The notes: generated by a model from the letters alone, not told the origin. Positions 1 through 10,265 are shown, counted from the stretch's first letter. The stretch: DNA of 64,000 nt from CALINF01 sp039980455 (GCA_039980455.1 JBDXCG010000003.1:1054001-1118000), one strand, 5' to 3'. Made by a program: numbers and translations.

Positions 1-366
1 TGGCAGGAAGTAGACTGCGCCAAACCAGAAGCAATCCCAGATGCTGGTCGCATCGTAGCCGCCAAAGGTTTCAATAAGTGAACCCCGCCAGCCTTCTACC
101 GCGCCACCGCTTGCAGCCAGAATGTCGTTGGCTTGAAAACCGAGGTTATACATACCGTAAAACATCGCCGGAAACGCGGCGAACCAAACAGTGATCATGA
201 CTCGCTTCAGGTCAATACCATCACGCACATGAGCGGTCGAGTGAGTCACATGCGAGGGCGAATAGAAGATCGTGTCTACCGCCTCAAACAACGCATACCA
301 TTTCTGGAAGCGCCCACCTTCGTGGAAATGATGCTCGACTCCGTCGAGGAGCTTTCTCAATGCCAC
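1..366 (-). CDS. nqrB: Na+-translocating NADH:quinone reductase subunit B (5' part)
   Basis: N-terminal 122 codons of NqrB, an integral membrane subunit of the sodium-pumping NADH:quinone oxidoreductase; the rest lies beyond the left edge. The translation from a GTG at 366 reads VALRKLLDGVEHHFHEGGR and continues with the family's conserved cytoplasmic N-terminus and first hydrophobic stretch. It starts 4 bases after the nqrA stop, so the two are co-transcribed in the usual nqrA-nqrB order. The flavin-carrying threonine of NqrB would be outside the window. GTG is chosen because it directly follows nqrA and no better start is visible. Confidence 0.95.
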   Translation of the reverse strand, partial: MALRKLLDGVEHHFHEGGRFQKWYALFEAVDTIFYSPSHVTHSTAHVRDGIDLKRVMITVWFAAFPAMFYGMYNLGFQANDILAASGGAVEGWRGSLIETFGGYDATSIWDCFWFGAVYFLP

Positions 367-369
367 GCC

Positions 370-1713
370 TTAACCCTCCTTTTCTATGCGTGTGAGGTTG
401 TCCCGCAAAATCGGGCCATACTCATACTTTCCCGGGCACACGTACGTGCACAGGGCAAGGTCTTCTTCTTCGAGTTCAAGGCAGCCCAAAGACTGCGCCA
501 TCTCAGTGTCGCCAACGATAAGGGAACGCAGTAACTGAGTGGGTAGGATATCCAGTGGCATGATGGTCTCGTATGAACCTACGGGCACCATCGCCCTCTC
601 GCTACCATTGGTGGTGGTGGTCATCGCCAACGGTTTGGTACCAAAAAAGCTGGTGAGGTAGATGCCCATGTTCGAATGCTTCTTAGCGCCGGGAGAGAGC
701 CATCCCATAAACTCGCGCTCCCTGCCCTCTAGCAGAACAGACACCTGATTGTGATAGCGCCCCAGATAGCTGGTCGCCGCGTGCACTTGGCGTCCACCCA
801 ACACAGAACCCGAAACGACTCTGTTGTCGCCGTCTTTCAGCTGCCCGGCGCAAAGCGCTTGCAGGTCTGCGCCCAGGCGCGTGCGCAAAACACGGGGCTT
901 TTCTACCTGTGGGCCTGCCAGTGCAATGACGCGCTCGGTGTACAACTTACCGTTGAGAAACAGATGGCCGATGGCAATCGTATCCTGATAGCCAATCTGC
1001 CAGACGGGTTTGGAAGCACTGCAACCTTCCAGATAATGAATGTGCGTACCGGGCAGGCCCGCAGGGTGCGGACCGGCAAACTCGCTGAGCTGAATATTAG
1101 CGCCCGACGCTACGGGCACGTTGCTTCCCGCTGCCGCACAAACGTGAACTTTTCCTGCTGTGAGCTTGGACAGTATGGTCTGACCCAGCTTGAACGCGTC
1201 GGCCTGTTCACTCAAGACTAATGTGGGGTCTGGTGCCAATGGGTGTGAGTCCATGGCGGTAACGAAAATGGCCGCTGCCTCGCTATCTACTGCGGGCACT
1301 TTGCTGAAGGGTCGCGTGCGCAAGGCTACCCACTGACCACTGTCTATTAATTGCTTGCGAATCGTCGCGGCGTCTAGCCCCTCGATCGCAGCCGCATCGT
1401 AGGCGGGAAACTCTACTGCGTCGTCGCCGTCTATCTCGATAACCACCGACTGCAACACTCGCTTGGCGCCGCGGTTGATCGCAGACACAGTACCCGCTGC
1501 AGGGGCTGTAAAGAGTACGCCAGGGTTCTTTTTGTCAGAAAAGAGCAATTGGCCAAGCTTAACGCGGTCGCCTTCGCGTACTTCCATCGTTGGCTTCATG
1601 CCAACATAGTCAAAGCCAACCAATGCCGCAGCACGTGCCGCCGGTGCATCTTCGATAGACTGCTGGGGCGCGCCCTGGATTGGAATATCCATGCCCCGCT
1701 TGATTTTGATCAT
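370..1713 (-). CDS. nqrA: Na+-translocating NADH:quinone reductase subunit A
   Basis: Full-length NqrA (447 aa, the family's usual length), the peripheral subunit of the Na+-NQR complex that couples NADH oxidation to sodium export. It begins MIKIKRGMDIPIQGAPQQ and carries the characteristic motifs GFDYVGMKPTMEVREGDRV (about residues 33-51) and VCPGKYEYGP near the C-terminus. It is the first gene of a leftward nqr operon followed by nqrB. The 264-bp gap between its start and the gap stop codon probably holds the operon promoter, though no convincing -35/-10 pair stands out. The complex suggests a marine or salt-adapted lifestyle. Confidence 0.97.
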   Translation of the reverse strand: MIKIKRGMDIPIQGAPQQSIEDAPAARAAALVGFDYVGMKPTMEVREGDRVKLGQLLFSDKKNPGVLFTAPAAGTVSAINRGAKRVLQSVVIEIDGDDAVEFPAYDAAAIEGLDAATIRKQLIDSGQWVALRTRPFSKVPAVDSEAAAIFVTAMDSHPLAPDPTLVLSEQADAFKLGQTILSKLTAGKVHVCAAAGSNVPVASGANIQLSEFAGPHPAGLPGTHIHYLEGCSASKPVWQIGYQDTIAIGHLFLNGKLYTERVIALAGPQVEKPRVLRTRLGADLQALCAGQLKDGDNRVVSGSVLGGRQVHAATSYLGRYHNQVSVLLEGREREFMGWLSPGAKKHSNMGIYLTSFFGTKPLAMTTTTNGSERAMVPVGSYETIMPLDILPTQLLRSLIVGDTEMAQSLGCLELEEEDLALCTYVCPGKYEYGPILRDNLTRIEKEG

Positions 1714-1977
1714 ACGATCTGCCTACGCCTTAAACAAAGTAAGTGAGCCCTCGGGAGCGCTAGATGCCAGCCTGTAGCATGACTGACATGCGGCTCGTTA
1801 GCAAAAAACCTCACCGACGAACCCTCGAGCGGAAACACCGCCAGCCCCCGACTTAAAACCGCGCGCATTATAGCGGAATGCCGCCGGTGGATGCCACTCC
1901 CAGCAGACAACAATTAGTTGATTTTGAACAACTTTTGAGCGGGCCATTACCACAGGACCCACTCAAGCAGCCTCTAC

Positions 1978-3438
1978 CTACCTTGGGTAGACGGCGTACT
2001 GGATACCCGCCATCTGCTCCAGGATACGATGCACCTGACAGCTATAGCCGAATTCGTTGTCGTACCACAGATACACGACCGCCTGGGTCCCATTCACTAT
2101 CGTGGCCTGGGCATCGTAGACGCACGCGGTACGAGAGCCCACAAAGTCGCTGGACACCACTTCTGGAGAGTTGGAATAGTCAATTTGCTTGCGCATATAC
2201 GAATGCAGCGCGGTGTCACGCATGAATTCGTTGACCTCGTCCTTGGTAGTTGCTCGGCTCAGAGTCAGGTTCAGGATCGCCATCGACACATTGGGCGTGG
2301 GCACCCTGATCGCATTACCGGTGAGCTTGCCTGCCAATTGCGGCAACACTTTAGCGACCGCCTTGGCCGCGCCAGTTTCGGTGAGCACCATATTCAGTGG
2401 CGCGCTACGACCGCGACGATCTGCCTTGTGATAATTGTCGATCAAGTTTTGATCATTGGTGTAGGCATGTACCGTCTCCACATGCCCCGACACAATGCCG
2501 AACTCGTCATCAAGCGCCTTCAGTGGTGGCACGATGGCATTAGTCGTACACGATGCGGCGGACACAATGGTGTCCTGGGCAGTAATAATGTCGCTGTTAA
2601 TGCCTGCGACCACGTTCTTCATATCACCCTTGCCAGGCGCTGTGAGAATAACCTTATTCGCACCCTTGGACTTCAGATGCTGCGAGAGAGCCTCTTCGTC
2701 ACGCCAAACACCGGTATTGTCGATAATGATGGCGTTGTTGATGCCGTAATCCGTGTAATCAATGGAATCGGGGGCATCTGCATAAATAACCCGAACTTCG
2801 TTACCGTTGGCAACGAAAGACTGGCGCTCTTCATCAACGCGGATAGTACCGCTGAACGCCCCATGCACAGAATCCCGGCGTAACAGGCTGGCTCGCTTGA
2901 GGATGTCGTTCTCGGCCTTACCTTTGCGAACAACGATTGCTCGCAAGCGCAGATTCGCGCCACCATCAGTCTTGTCGATCAGGATTCTAGCCATCAATCG
3001 ACCGATACGGCCAAAACCGTACAGCACTACGTCAACGGGCTCGTGAGGAGCCTCCTTTGCGCCAATCAGATCCGCCACTTCTTTGCGGACATAATCTTCA
3101 ACGCTCAAGCCTTCACCCATACCTTTATCAAAATAGGCTACGGCAATACGGCCAACATCAATGTGCGCAGGTCCCAGATCCAGTTGTGACAGCTCGTTCA
3201 GGATCGGCGCTGTCTCAAATTCAGATAACTCGTTCTCTTCTACCTGGCGTACATAGCGGTGATCTTTCATGATCTGCAGCACTGAACGATTCACCAGTGA
3301 ACGGCCGTAGATGTAGCATTTGACGTTCTTCTCGCGAGACAGACGCCCCACAATGGGAATCATGCTCTCTGCCAGCGCCTCGCGCTCTTTCCAGTCTTTG
3401 AAGTAATCTGCGGGACGCTCTCTTTTACGCTCATTCAC
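1978..3438 (-). CDS. gap: Glyceraldehyde-3-phosphate dehydrogenase, N-terminally extended type
   Basis: GAPDH interconverts glyceraldehyde-3-phosphate and 1,3-bisphosphoglycerate. The NAD(P)-binding motif GFGRIGR is at residues 141-147, the catalytic Cys at 297 (ASCTTN) and the catalytic His at 324 (HAYTNDQ), keeping the expected 27-residue spacing. At 486 aa it is about 135 residues longer than ordinary GAPDH because of a mostly helical N-terminal extension, the type found next to mfd in Pseudomonas. It is transcribed divergently from mfd across a 169-bp gap. Cofactor preference and whether it serves glycolysis or gluconeogenesis cannot be read from the sequence. Confidence 0.95.
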   Translation of the reverse strand: MNERKRERPADYFKDWKEREALAESMIPIVGRLSREKNVKCYIYGRSLVNRSVLQIMKDHRYVRQVEENELSEFETAPILNELSQLDLGPAHIDVGRIAVAYFDKGMGEGLSVEDYVRKEVADLIGAKEAPHEPVDVVLYGFGRIGRLMARILIDKTDGGANLRLRAIVVRKGKAENDILKRASLLRRDSVHGAFSGTIRVDEERQSFVANGNEVRVIYADAPDSIDYTDYGINNAIIIDNTGVWRDEEALSQHLKSKGANKVILTAPGKGDMKNVVAGINSDIITAQDTIVSAASCTTNAIVPPLKALDDEFGIVSGHVETVHAYTNDQNLIDNYHKADRRGRSAPLNMVLTETGAAKAVAKVLPQLAGKLTGNAIRVPTPNVSMAILNLTLSRATTKDEVNEFMRDTALHSYMRKQIDYSNSPEVVSSDFVGSRTACVYDAQATIVNGTQAVVYLWYDNEFGYSCQVHRILEQMAGIQYAVYPR

Positions 3439-3607
3439 AACGGTAACCGCTCTCTAGTGGCGATAAGGGGTGCGCATTATCTTATGTGACTTACACGCTC
3501 GCAAGCTGAAGTAAACAAAATTAGTTCGCAATTCAACCAAGCGGCTGGAGAGCCAGCCATTCTGCCTTTACAATGTCCGCCCGCTGATTGCCGGCCCGAG
3601 GCCCGAC

Positions 3608-6600
3608 TTGCCAGACACTCCCTTTGCCACTCTGATCTCTGCCTCACCCTGGCCACAAAAGACCGGGACTCGCACAGCGATCGGCCCTTTTCACGGTAGT
3701 GCTGAAACCCGCTGCATAGCGGAGTTGGCCAGCCCCGATCGACTGCTGGTTGTGATCACAGCCGACACAAGCAGCGCGCTCACTCTCGAGCGAGAGCTGC
3801 CGTTCTTCCTGCCTGAGCCATTGGATGTGCTGGCATTGCCAGACTGGGAAACATTACCTTACGACAACTTCTCTCCACACCAGGACATCATCTCCGAGCG
3901 CCTGAACACACTTTACAGGCTACCCGCACTCACTGGCGGTATATTGGTGGTCCCTGTTCCTACCCTCATGCACCGACTGCCTCCGGCACACTACATCGCC
4001 GGCTCCAGCCTGGTGCTCGAGCCAGGTCAGAAGCTGGAAGTGGCGAGTTTTCGACGCAATCTGGAGCGCAACGGGTATCACAACGTTGAAACTGTGTTTG
4101 AGCATGGCGAGTTTGCACTGCGTGGATCGCTTCTGGATATTTTTCCTATGGGCAGCAGCCTGCCCTATCGAATCGATCTGTTGGATGACGAGGTCGACAG
4201 CTTGCGTACGTTCGACCCTGAAACTCAGCGAACGGTAGATCGGGTAGAGTCAATCAATCTGTTGCCCGCTCGAGAATTCCCGCTGAACAAAGCCGCGATC
4301 AGTACCTTTCAACTGAACTGGTATGAGGCATTTGATGTCGACCCGGATGCCTGCCCTACCTTCACCGAGATCAGTGCGGGCAGAGTGCCCGGCGGCGCTG
4401 AATACTACCTGCCCTTGTTTTTTGAGCGTTGCGGCAATTTGTTTGACTATCTGCCTGAAAACGCAGCATTGATCACGTGCGGTGATCATCATACGGCTGC
4501 CCAACGCTTCTGGAAGGATGTCGGCGAGCGCTTTGAAGAATATGGCATTGACCCCCGACGCCCTCTGCTGCCGCCCAAACGGGGTTTCATTCCTGTTGAG
4601 GAGCTCTACCACGAGCTCGGCCTGCACGCGACTCTCGAATTGCGGCGCAACCCCGACTCCCCCGTGCACATCACCTCACCCTCGATAGCGTCACCCGAAC
4701 TCAGTATCGATCGTTCCGGCAGCCCTGTAGAGGCTCTCAAAGCACTGCTCGAAGCCCGTAGCGGCCCGCTACTACTTTGCGCCGAATCAGCAGGACGACG
4801 CGAAATTCTGATGGAATCGCTGGCTGCGCATGGGCTGATACCCGTTCAAACTGAAAACTGGCAGAGCTTCTTGGAGTCTGCCGAGCCTTTCGCTATCGCG
4901 ACTGCGCCCATCGACCGCGGCCTCTACCTGGGGCACGATCAACCGGCCCTGGTGTGCGAGGCACAGCTGTATGGCAACCGGGTTGCACAGCGTCGCCGAC
5001 GCCGCGTTGAGAAAGAAACCGACAGCGTCAATATCTATCGCGATCTCACTGAACTGCGCGAGGGTGTACCTGTGGTGCACCTGGAGCACGGCGTGGGCCG
5101 TTATGTAGGCCTGCAAACACTGACTATTAACGAGCAGGAAACGGAGTTCCTAACGTTAAGCTACGCCGAGGGATCGACTCTGTATGTCCCAGTTGCGTCG
5201 CTGCATCTAATCAGCCGGTATGCAGGTAGCGATCCTGAACTCGCCCCTCTGCACCGCCTTGGCTCTGAGCAGTGGGACAAAGCGCGCCGTAAAGCCAGTG
5301 AGCGCGCCAGCGACGTTGCGGCGCAGCTATTGGAAGTCTATGCCCGTCGCGAGGCACGCGAGGGTTATCGTTTTGCTGTTCCCGAAGACAACTACAAACT
5401 CTTCTCTGCAGCCTTCCCGTTTGAGGAGACGCCAGACCAGGAAGTAACGATAAAAGCGGTAGTAGATGATATGGCCAGTCCCGGCGTTATGGATCGACTG
5501 GTGTGTGGCGACGTAGGGTTTGGCAAGACTGAAGTCGCAATGCGCGCAGCTTTTATTGCAACACAGAACAAGAAACAAGTGGCCGTATTGGTACCCACTA
5601 CACTTTTGGCACAGCAGCACTTTGGCTCGTTCAGTGATCGCTTTGCAGACTGGCCCGTTGCCGTGGAAGTTGTTTCCAGATTCAAAACTGCCAAGCAACT
5701 CGAGGACGTAACCCGGCGCGTTGCGTCTGGCAAAGTCGATATCCTGGTGGGTACGCACAAGCTGTTGCAGACAGATTTCAACTTTCAAGATCTAGGCCTT
5801 CTGATTATCGATGAGGAGCATCGCTTTGGCGTGAAGCAGAAAGAAGCCATCAAAGCCCTGCGCGCCGAAGTCGACATACTCACGCTCACCGCCACGCCGA
5901 TTCCTCGTACACTCAATATGGCGCTGGGCGGCATGCGTGACCTCTCGATTATTGCAACACCGCCAGCTCGCCGGCTTTCCATCAAGACCTTCGTCCGCGA
6001 ACACAATATTGCGCTGGTCAAAGAGGCTGTTCTGCGTGAGACCTTGCGCGGCGGTCAGGTGTACTACCTACATAACGAGGTTAAAAGCATAGAGGAGACT
6101 GCTCGTAAGCTGCGTGAACTGCTGCCGGATCTATCCATTGCAGTTGCGCACGGCCAAATGCGAGAGAATGAACTCGAACAAGTGATGTCATCGTTTTACC
6201 ATCAGCGACACCATATCCTGCTGTGCACCACGATTATCGAGACCGGCATCGACATTCCCAACGCCAACACCATCATCATTGAACGCGCCGACAAGTTCGG
6301 GCTTGCTCAGCTGCATCAATTGCGAGGCCGGGTTGGCCGATCGCATCATCAGGCCTACGCCTATTTACTCTGCCCACCGCGCTCGGCAATCACTAAAGAT
6401 GCGGGCAAGCGCCTGGAGGCCATTGAGGCCGCCGGCGATCTCGGTGCCGGTTACATGCTGGCCACTCACGATCTCGAGATAAGGGGCGCAGGTGAGCTAT
6501 TGGGCGATGAACAGAGCGGGCAAATCCACAGTGTGGGCTTTTCGCTCTACATGGATATGCTTCAGCGCGCCGTTGAGGCACTCAGACGTGGTGAGATACC

Positions 6601-7081
6601 CGACGTGGATGCCCCGCTGGAACAGGGCACAGAGATTAATCTGCATGTGCCAGCGTTAATACCAGACGACTATCTACCCGATATCAATGCGCGGCTGGTG
6701 CTTTACAAACGTATTGCAGGAGCAAGCAGCAATGACGCACTGCGCGAAATCCAAGTGGAGATGATCGATCGCTTTGGACTGCTGCCTGCACAAGTGAGCA
6801 ACTTGGTGGAGCTGAGCCGACTGCGGCTACGTGCTGAAGATCTTGGCATACGTGGCATTGAGGTTGGTGATGGCGGTGGTACTATCGAATTCAAGGACAC
6901 AACACGCGTCAATCCTATGTCGCTGGTAAAATTGGTGCAGTCAGACCCGCACTCTTACAAGCTGGCAGGGGCAACTCGGTTTAAGTTTATGTGCGAACTA
7001 CCCGAACTGAGCGACAGACAGCAATTTATTGATAACTTACTGGATAACTTCCACAGCGACATAGCGGAACCCGCAGCCTGA
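3608..7081 (+). CDS. mfd: Transcription-repair coupling factor Mfd
   Basis: Mfd is a DNA translocase that displaces stalled RNA polymerase and recruits UvrA for strand-specific repair. At 1157 aa it is co-linear with E. coli Mfd: N-terminal UvrB-like module (LADWETLPYDSFSPHQD-type stretch near residue 80), RNA polymerase-interaction domain around residue 490, then the translocase with Walker A GDVGFGKTE near 633, DEEH box at 735-738 and TATPIPRTLNMA after it, and the TRCF C-terminal domain. The start is a TTG at 3608, placed from alignment; no in-frame ATG lies nearby. The stop overlaps the csiV start by one base (TGATG), implying coupled translation. Confidence 0.98.
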   Translation: MPDTPFATLISASPWPQKTGTRTAIGPFHGSAETRCIAELASPDRLLVVITADTSSALTLERELPFFLPEPLDVLALPDWETLPYDNFSPHQDIISERLNTLYRLPALTGGILVVPVPTLMHRLPPAHYIAGSSLVLEPGQKLEVASFRRNLERNGYHNVETVFEHGEFALRGSLLDIFPMGSSLPYRIDLLDDEVDSLRTFDPETQRTVDRVESINLLPAREFPLNKAAISTFQLNWYEAFDVDPDACPTFTEISAGRVPGGAEYYLPLFFERCGNLFDYLPENAALITCGDHHTAAQRFWKDVGERFEEYGIDPRRPLLPPKRGFIPVEELYHELGLHATLELRRNPDSPVHITSPSIASPELSIDRSGSPVEALKALLEARSGPLLLCAESAGRREILMESLAAHGLIPVQTENWQSFLESAEPFAIATAPIDRGLYLGHDQPALVCEAQLYGNRVAQRRRRRVEKETDSVNIYRDLTELREGVPVVHLEHGVGRYVGLQTLTINEQETEFLTLSYAEGSTLYVPVASLHLISRYAGSDPELAPLHRLGSEQWDKARRKASERASDVAAQLLEVYARREAREGYRFAVPEDNYKLFSAAFPFEETPDQEVTIKAVVDDMASPGVMDRLVCGDVGFGKTEVAMRAAFIATQNKKQVAVLVPTTLLAQQHFGSFSDRFADWPVAVEVVSRFKTAKQLEDVTRRVASGKVDILVGTHKLLQTDFNFQDLGLLIIDEEHRFGVKQKEAIKALRAEVDILTLTATPIPRTLNMALGGMRDLSIIATPPARRLSIKTFVREHNIALVKEAVLRETLRGGQVYYLHNEVKSIEETARKLRELLPDLSIAVAHGQMRENELEQVMSSFYHQRHHILLCTTIIETGIDIPNANTIIIERADKFGLAQLHQLRGRVGRSHHQAYAYLLCPPRSAITKDAGKRLEAIEAAGDLGAGYMLATHDLEIRGAGELLGDEQSGQIHSVGFSLYMDMLQRAVEALRRGEIPDVDAPLEQGTEINLHVPALIPDDYLPDINARLVLYKRIAGASSNDALREIQVEMIDRFGLLPAQVSNLVELSRLRLRAEDLGIRGIEVGDGGGTIEFKDTTRVNPMSLVKLVQSDPHSYKLAGATRFKFMCELPELSDRQQFIDNLLDNFHSDIAEPAA

Positions 7082-8103
7082 TGAAAATACTCCCTACCCT
7101 GCCACAGAGCGTGGCTGCCCTACTGGCCACAGTCCTATTTACCGTGTCAGCTCACGCTCAGGGCGATCGCTGGTTCCGTGTAGAACTACTTGTATTTAGC
7201 CACGAGACAGGTAGTGCGGATCGCGCGGAAAGCTGGGAGCCGACGCCTGACCTTAGCTATCCCGATTCAGTGCGCTTTCTGATTGATGACGCGCAGGTCA
7301 AACGCAACATTCAGGATATTGGACAAGACAGCCTCCTGGATGGCCGCGGCGTTCAAACCATCAAATTACCCCTGCCCGAGTCTGAGTTAAATTCTCGCTC
7401 CAGCACCGCGCAGCAGAGTACAGATATCCCCCGTCAGAATCCCGAAACCGGAGGCCAGACTTCCTCCACTGACGCCGCTACAGCAATCGACGCACAGGGT
7501 GGAGACAGCGTTCTACTGCCGGTGCCCTTCGTGCAGCGCGCGGCCGCAGAACGGGAGTTTCGCGGGAAAGCAGCCTACATGCAGCGTACCGGTAACTATC
7601 GGACGCTTTATCACCAGACCTGGCTGCAGCCGATGCGGGACGAAAGCAGCGCACTACCCATAGTGCTCGACCGCTCTGGAGACACTGGTGAATGGCCCGC
7701 CTTACAAGGGAGCGTGAAGGTCTATCTGTCGCGCTATCTGCATATTGAAACCGACTTATGGCTCAATACCACTGGCAACTATCTCCCCGGCCAGTGGGCG
7801 ATGCCGCCGGCACCCTTAGGGCCACCCTCGCTTATCGTGATCGAGCCAGAGATTAGTCAGCCGGAACCGCTAAACGTTACCAATGACCGTGAACTTGTAT
7901 CAGAAACTGATACAACTCTTGAGCCGGTGTACCCCTGGCGCCATGCGGTGCGCTTTACCGAAAAACGACGTATGCGCAGCAATGAAGTTCACTATCTCGA
8001 CCACCCAATGCTGGGCGTGGTCGTAAAGTTCACCCCGGTGCCGCAAGAGGAGCTGCAGGCTATCGCCGATGCTGATCGTGCCGCTTTGGAAGCGGCCCAG
8101 TAG
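7081..8103 (+). CDS. csiV: CsiV-like periplasmic protein
   Basis: Protein of 340 aa with a cleavable signal peptide (hydrophobic residues 10-22, then SAHAQG) and the CsiV hallmarks WFRVELLVFSH near the mature N-terminus and a C-terminal HYLDHPMLGVVVKFTP. CsiV proteins (the family is named in Vibrio) are described as periplasmic partners in septal peptidoglycan metabolism. A low-complexity Ser/Thr/Gln/Ala-rich stretch at about residues 100-140 makes it longer than many homologues. It is translationally coupled to mfd, the same order as in Pseudomonas. The function is known from the family only. Confidence 0.8.
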   Translation: MKILPTLPQSVAALLATVLFTVSAHAQGDRWFRVELLVFSHETGSADRAESWEPTPDLSYPDSVRFLIDDAQVKRNIQDIGQDSLLDGRGVQTIKLPLPESELNSRSSTAQQSTDIPRQNPETGGQTSSTDAATAIDAQGGDSVLLPVPFVQRAAAEREFRGKAAYMQRTGNYRTLYHQTWLQPMRDESSALPIVLDRSGDTGEWPALQGSVKVYLSRYLHIETDLWLNTTGNYLPGQWAMPPAPLGPPSLIVIEPEISQPEPLNVTNDRELVSETDTTLEPVYPWRHAVRFTEKRRMRSNEVHYLDHPMLGVVVKFTPVPQEELQAIADADRAALEAAQ

Positions 8104-8132
8104 AGCCCGCCGAACGATTCAAGCTGCTCGTT

Positions 8133-8882
8133 TCAGTCCAGCTGTCCGGACTGAACCAACTCCGCAAGAAGATCGCGTACAGCAAGTGCGGTGTGCTCCA
8201 GTGTTGAGCGCATTGCAGTCAGTGTGAGAGGCTGATCACCAAGCCCGGCAGCGGCATTAACCACGATACACAGCGATGCGTAGTTTATGCTCAGCTCCCT
8301 TGCCAGTGCTGCCTCGGGCATCGCGGTCATCCCCACTACCGTACAGCCATCATTGGCCATACGACGGACTTCAGCCGCCGTTTCCAAACGAGGGCCCTGT
8401 GTTACCCCGTAAACACCTTCTGTAATGCAGTCACTTTTTAGGTTTGCGGCCAAATCACACAACAGGTCCCGAAGAGACGGATCGAAAGGCTGAGTAAAAT
8501 CAATGTGCGCCAAACTGCCGCTTTCCCCTGTATCGAAGGTATGCTCCCTGCCCCACGTGTAGTCGACGAGTTGGTCGGGAATAACCATCGTCCCGGCCCT
8601 GGCATTCTCGGCAATGCCGCCCACCGCGTTAATCGCAATCACGTCGGTCACACCCAAGGCATTCAATGCCCATACATTCGCGCGATAGTTGATAGCGTGT
8701 GGAGGGATCGCTTTTGGGCTGCCATGACGTTGCAGGAAAAATACTTTTCTTCCATACAACAGCCCTTCTTGTACGGGCCGAGAAGTAGACCCAAAGGGTG
8801 TCTCCACCACATGTTCTTGCACGATGTCCAAACCATCCCACTGATCAATGCCCGTACCGCCAATGACAGCAAGGCGAGTCAA
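8133..8882 (-). CDS. mtnP: S-methyl-5'-thioinosine / methylthioadenosine phosphorylase
   Basis: Purine nucleoside phosphorylase-type enzyme (249 aa) that cleaves methylthio-nucleosides by phosphorolysis in the polyamine by-product salvage route. Visible motifs are IGGTGI at residues 7-12, RHGSPKAIPPHAINYRANVW, the NAVGGI segment, and TQGPRLETAAEVRRM with GMTAMPEAALARE. The sequence resembles Pseudomonas MTIP, so methylthioinosine may be preferred over methylthioadenosine; specificity is inference. The start is a TTG overlapping the upstream mscS stop by four bases (TTGA). A palindrome, TTCAGTCC/GGACTGAA, lies in its last codons, opposite the csiV 3' end. Confidence 0.92.
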   Translation of the reverse strand: MTRLAVIGGTGIDQWDGLDIVQEHVVETPFGSTSRPVQEGLLYGRKVFFLQRHGSPKAIPPHAINYRANVWALNALGVTDVIAINAVGGIAENARAGTMVIPDQLVDYTWGREHTFDTGESGSLAHIDFTQPFDPSLRDLLCDLAANLKSDCITEGVYGVTQGPRLETAAEVRRMANDGCTVVGMTAMPEAALARELSINYASLCIVVNAAAGLGDQPLTLTAMRSTLEHTALAVRDLLAELVQSGQLD

Positions 8883-9982
8883 GAAGAAGGTTCTTCGGAG
8901 AGTTGTTCCAGATGTAGCGTTTGCGTGGGAAATGCTACATCAGCACCGTGCTGATAAACGATATCCAGAATCTTCAACAGAACATCCTGCTTGATACTGT
9001 GAAACTCCACCCAGTCGATACTCTTGGTGAACGCGTATACAAAAAAGTCCAGCGATGACGCACCAAACGACACAAAGTTAACAATCAGCGTGCGGCTAAG
9101 ATCGATTTCATCATGCTGCTCCAGCATTGTGCGCACATCACTAACGATATCACTCATCTTGCCGGCATCTTCGTAGCGAATACCGATCGTTTCATAGATT
9201 CGACGGTTGAGCATACGGCTCGGGTTCTGAATCGAGATTTGGCTGAAGATCGCATTGGGAACATACAGTGGGCGCTGATCAAAGGTACGGATGCGAGTCA
9301 TTCGCCAACCGATATCCTCCACTGTTCCCTCTATTTCTTTGTCTGGTGAGCGTATCCAGTCGCCCACTGTAAACGGCCTGTCGAGATAGACACTCAGACC
9401 ACCGAAGAAGTTAGCCAGCAGGTCTTTAGCAGCGAAACCAACGGCTATACCCCCTATACCACCAAAGGCCAGCAACCCGGAGATAGAGACACCAACTGAC
9501 TGCAGTGCCATTAGCCCGGCCACGACCCATAGTGTGATACGAACCAATTTGGCCGTTGCACGCACAGTAGCCTTGTCGGTCGATTGGCGAGGGCCTCGCT
9601 GCTCCGACAATAGCTCTTCCTCTACCCCGGCAATAAGCCGGTGCAGAAACCAGGCGAGTATCACGACTAGCGCAGTATCGTAGGCACGCAGTACAACGCT
9701 CTGCAGAGTGTCCGTAACTGGAAAAATTCCCATTGCAAAGTACACGATGACAATCCACCACAACACTCGCAGAGGTAAGGCAAACGCCGTGACCAAGACA
9801 TCGTCCCAGCTTTGCTGACTGATTGTAGCCAAACGATGCAAGCGCCTAACAAGGACGCCCAGGCCAAGATGGACAAACACACCCACCGCAAGAAGGAGCG
9901 CGAGGATAACCACCTCAACCTCCATACCGAGTCGTCCAGCCAGATCATTTAGGGCGTGTTGAACGCGTTCTACGAGATTCAC
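8879..9982 (-). CDS. MscS-family mechanosensitive ion channel
   Basis: Inner-membrane channel of the small-conductance mechanosensitive family (367 aa). It has about five predicted membrane segments. The last is the Gly/Ala-rich pore helix (GLLAFGGIGGIAVGFAAKDLLANFFGG, about residues 168-195), followed by the cytosolic beta domain (DRPFTVGDWI, RTFDQRPLYVPNAIFS) typical of MscS. A GTG start at 9982 has GGAG 8 bases upstream. It overlaps mtnP by four bases in a two-gene leftward operon. The role would be release of solutes on osmotic down-shock; closest subtype (YbdG-like or other) is not resolved. Confidence 0.9.
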   Translation of the reverse strand: MNLVERVQHALNDLAGRLGMEVEVVILALLLAVGVFVHLGLGVLVRRLHRLATISQQSWDDVLVTAFALPLRVLWWIVIVYFAMGIFPVTDTLQSVVLRAYDTALVVILAWFLHRLIAGVEEELLSEQRGPRQSTDKATVRATAKLVRITLWVVAGLMALQSVGVSISGLLAFGGIGGIAVGFAAKDLLANFFGGLSVYLDRPFTVGDWIRSPDKEIEGTVEDIGWRMTRIRTFDQRPLYVPNAIFSQISIQNPSRMLNRRIYETIGIRYEDAGKMSDIVSDVRTMLEQHDEIDLSRTLIVNFVSFGASSLDFFVYAFTKSIDWVEFHSIKQDVLLKILDIVYQHGADVAFPTQTLHLEQLSEEPSS

Positions 9983-10265
9983 GACACGCTACTCCAAAAG
10001 AGAAATTTGGACTGGTTTTTAGACGATTTTTTCATGATACGAATACTGCCGCTGGAGAGATCAGATATATAACGGCCTCCTCCGACTTAAGTCAACTCTG
10101 GGAACCTGATGCAACTCACTGATGTAACTCGTAAAGTTTTTTCCCTTGAATAAACGGAATTTCACACGAGGTTTTTAGATACTTTTCACATAATGGACAC
10201 GGCTAATCAGAGTGATATTTTGGATGCACGTAACGACAATTAGCGAGAGAAAAAGGAGATTGTGG

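Noticed and set aside
2029..2883. 284-codon open frame opposite gap
   Set aside because: Antisense to the GAPDH catalytic domain; composition follows from the other strand's codons.
8135..8156. Palindrome TTCAGTCC/GGACTGAA at the csiV-mtnP junction as a bidirectional terminator
   Set aside because: It lies inside the mtnP coding end and has no T-run on either strand; not listed as a terminator.
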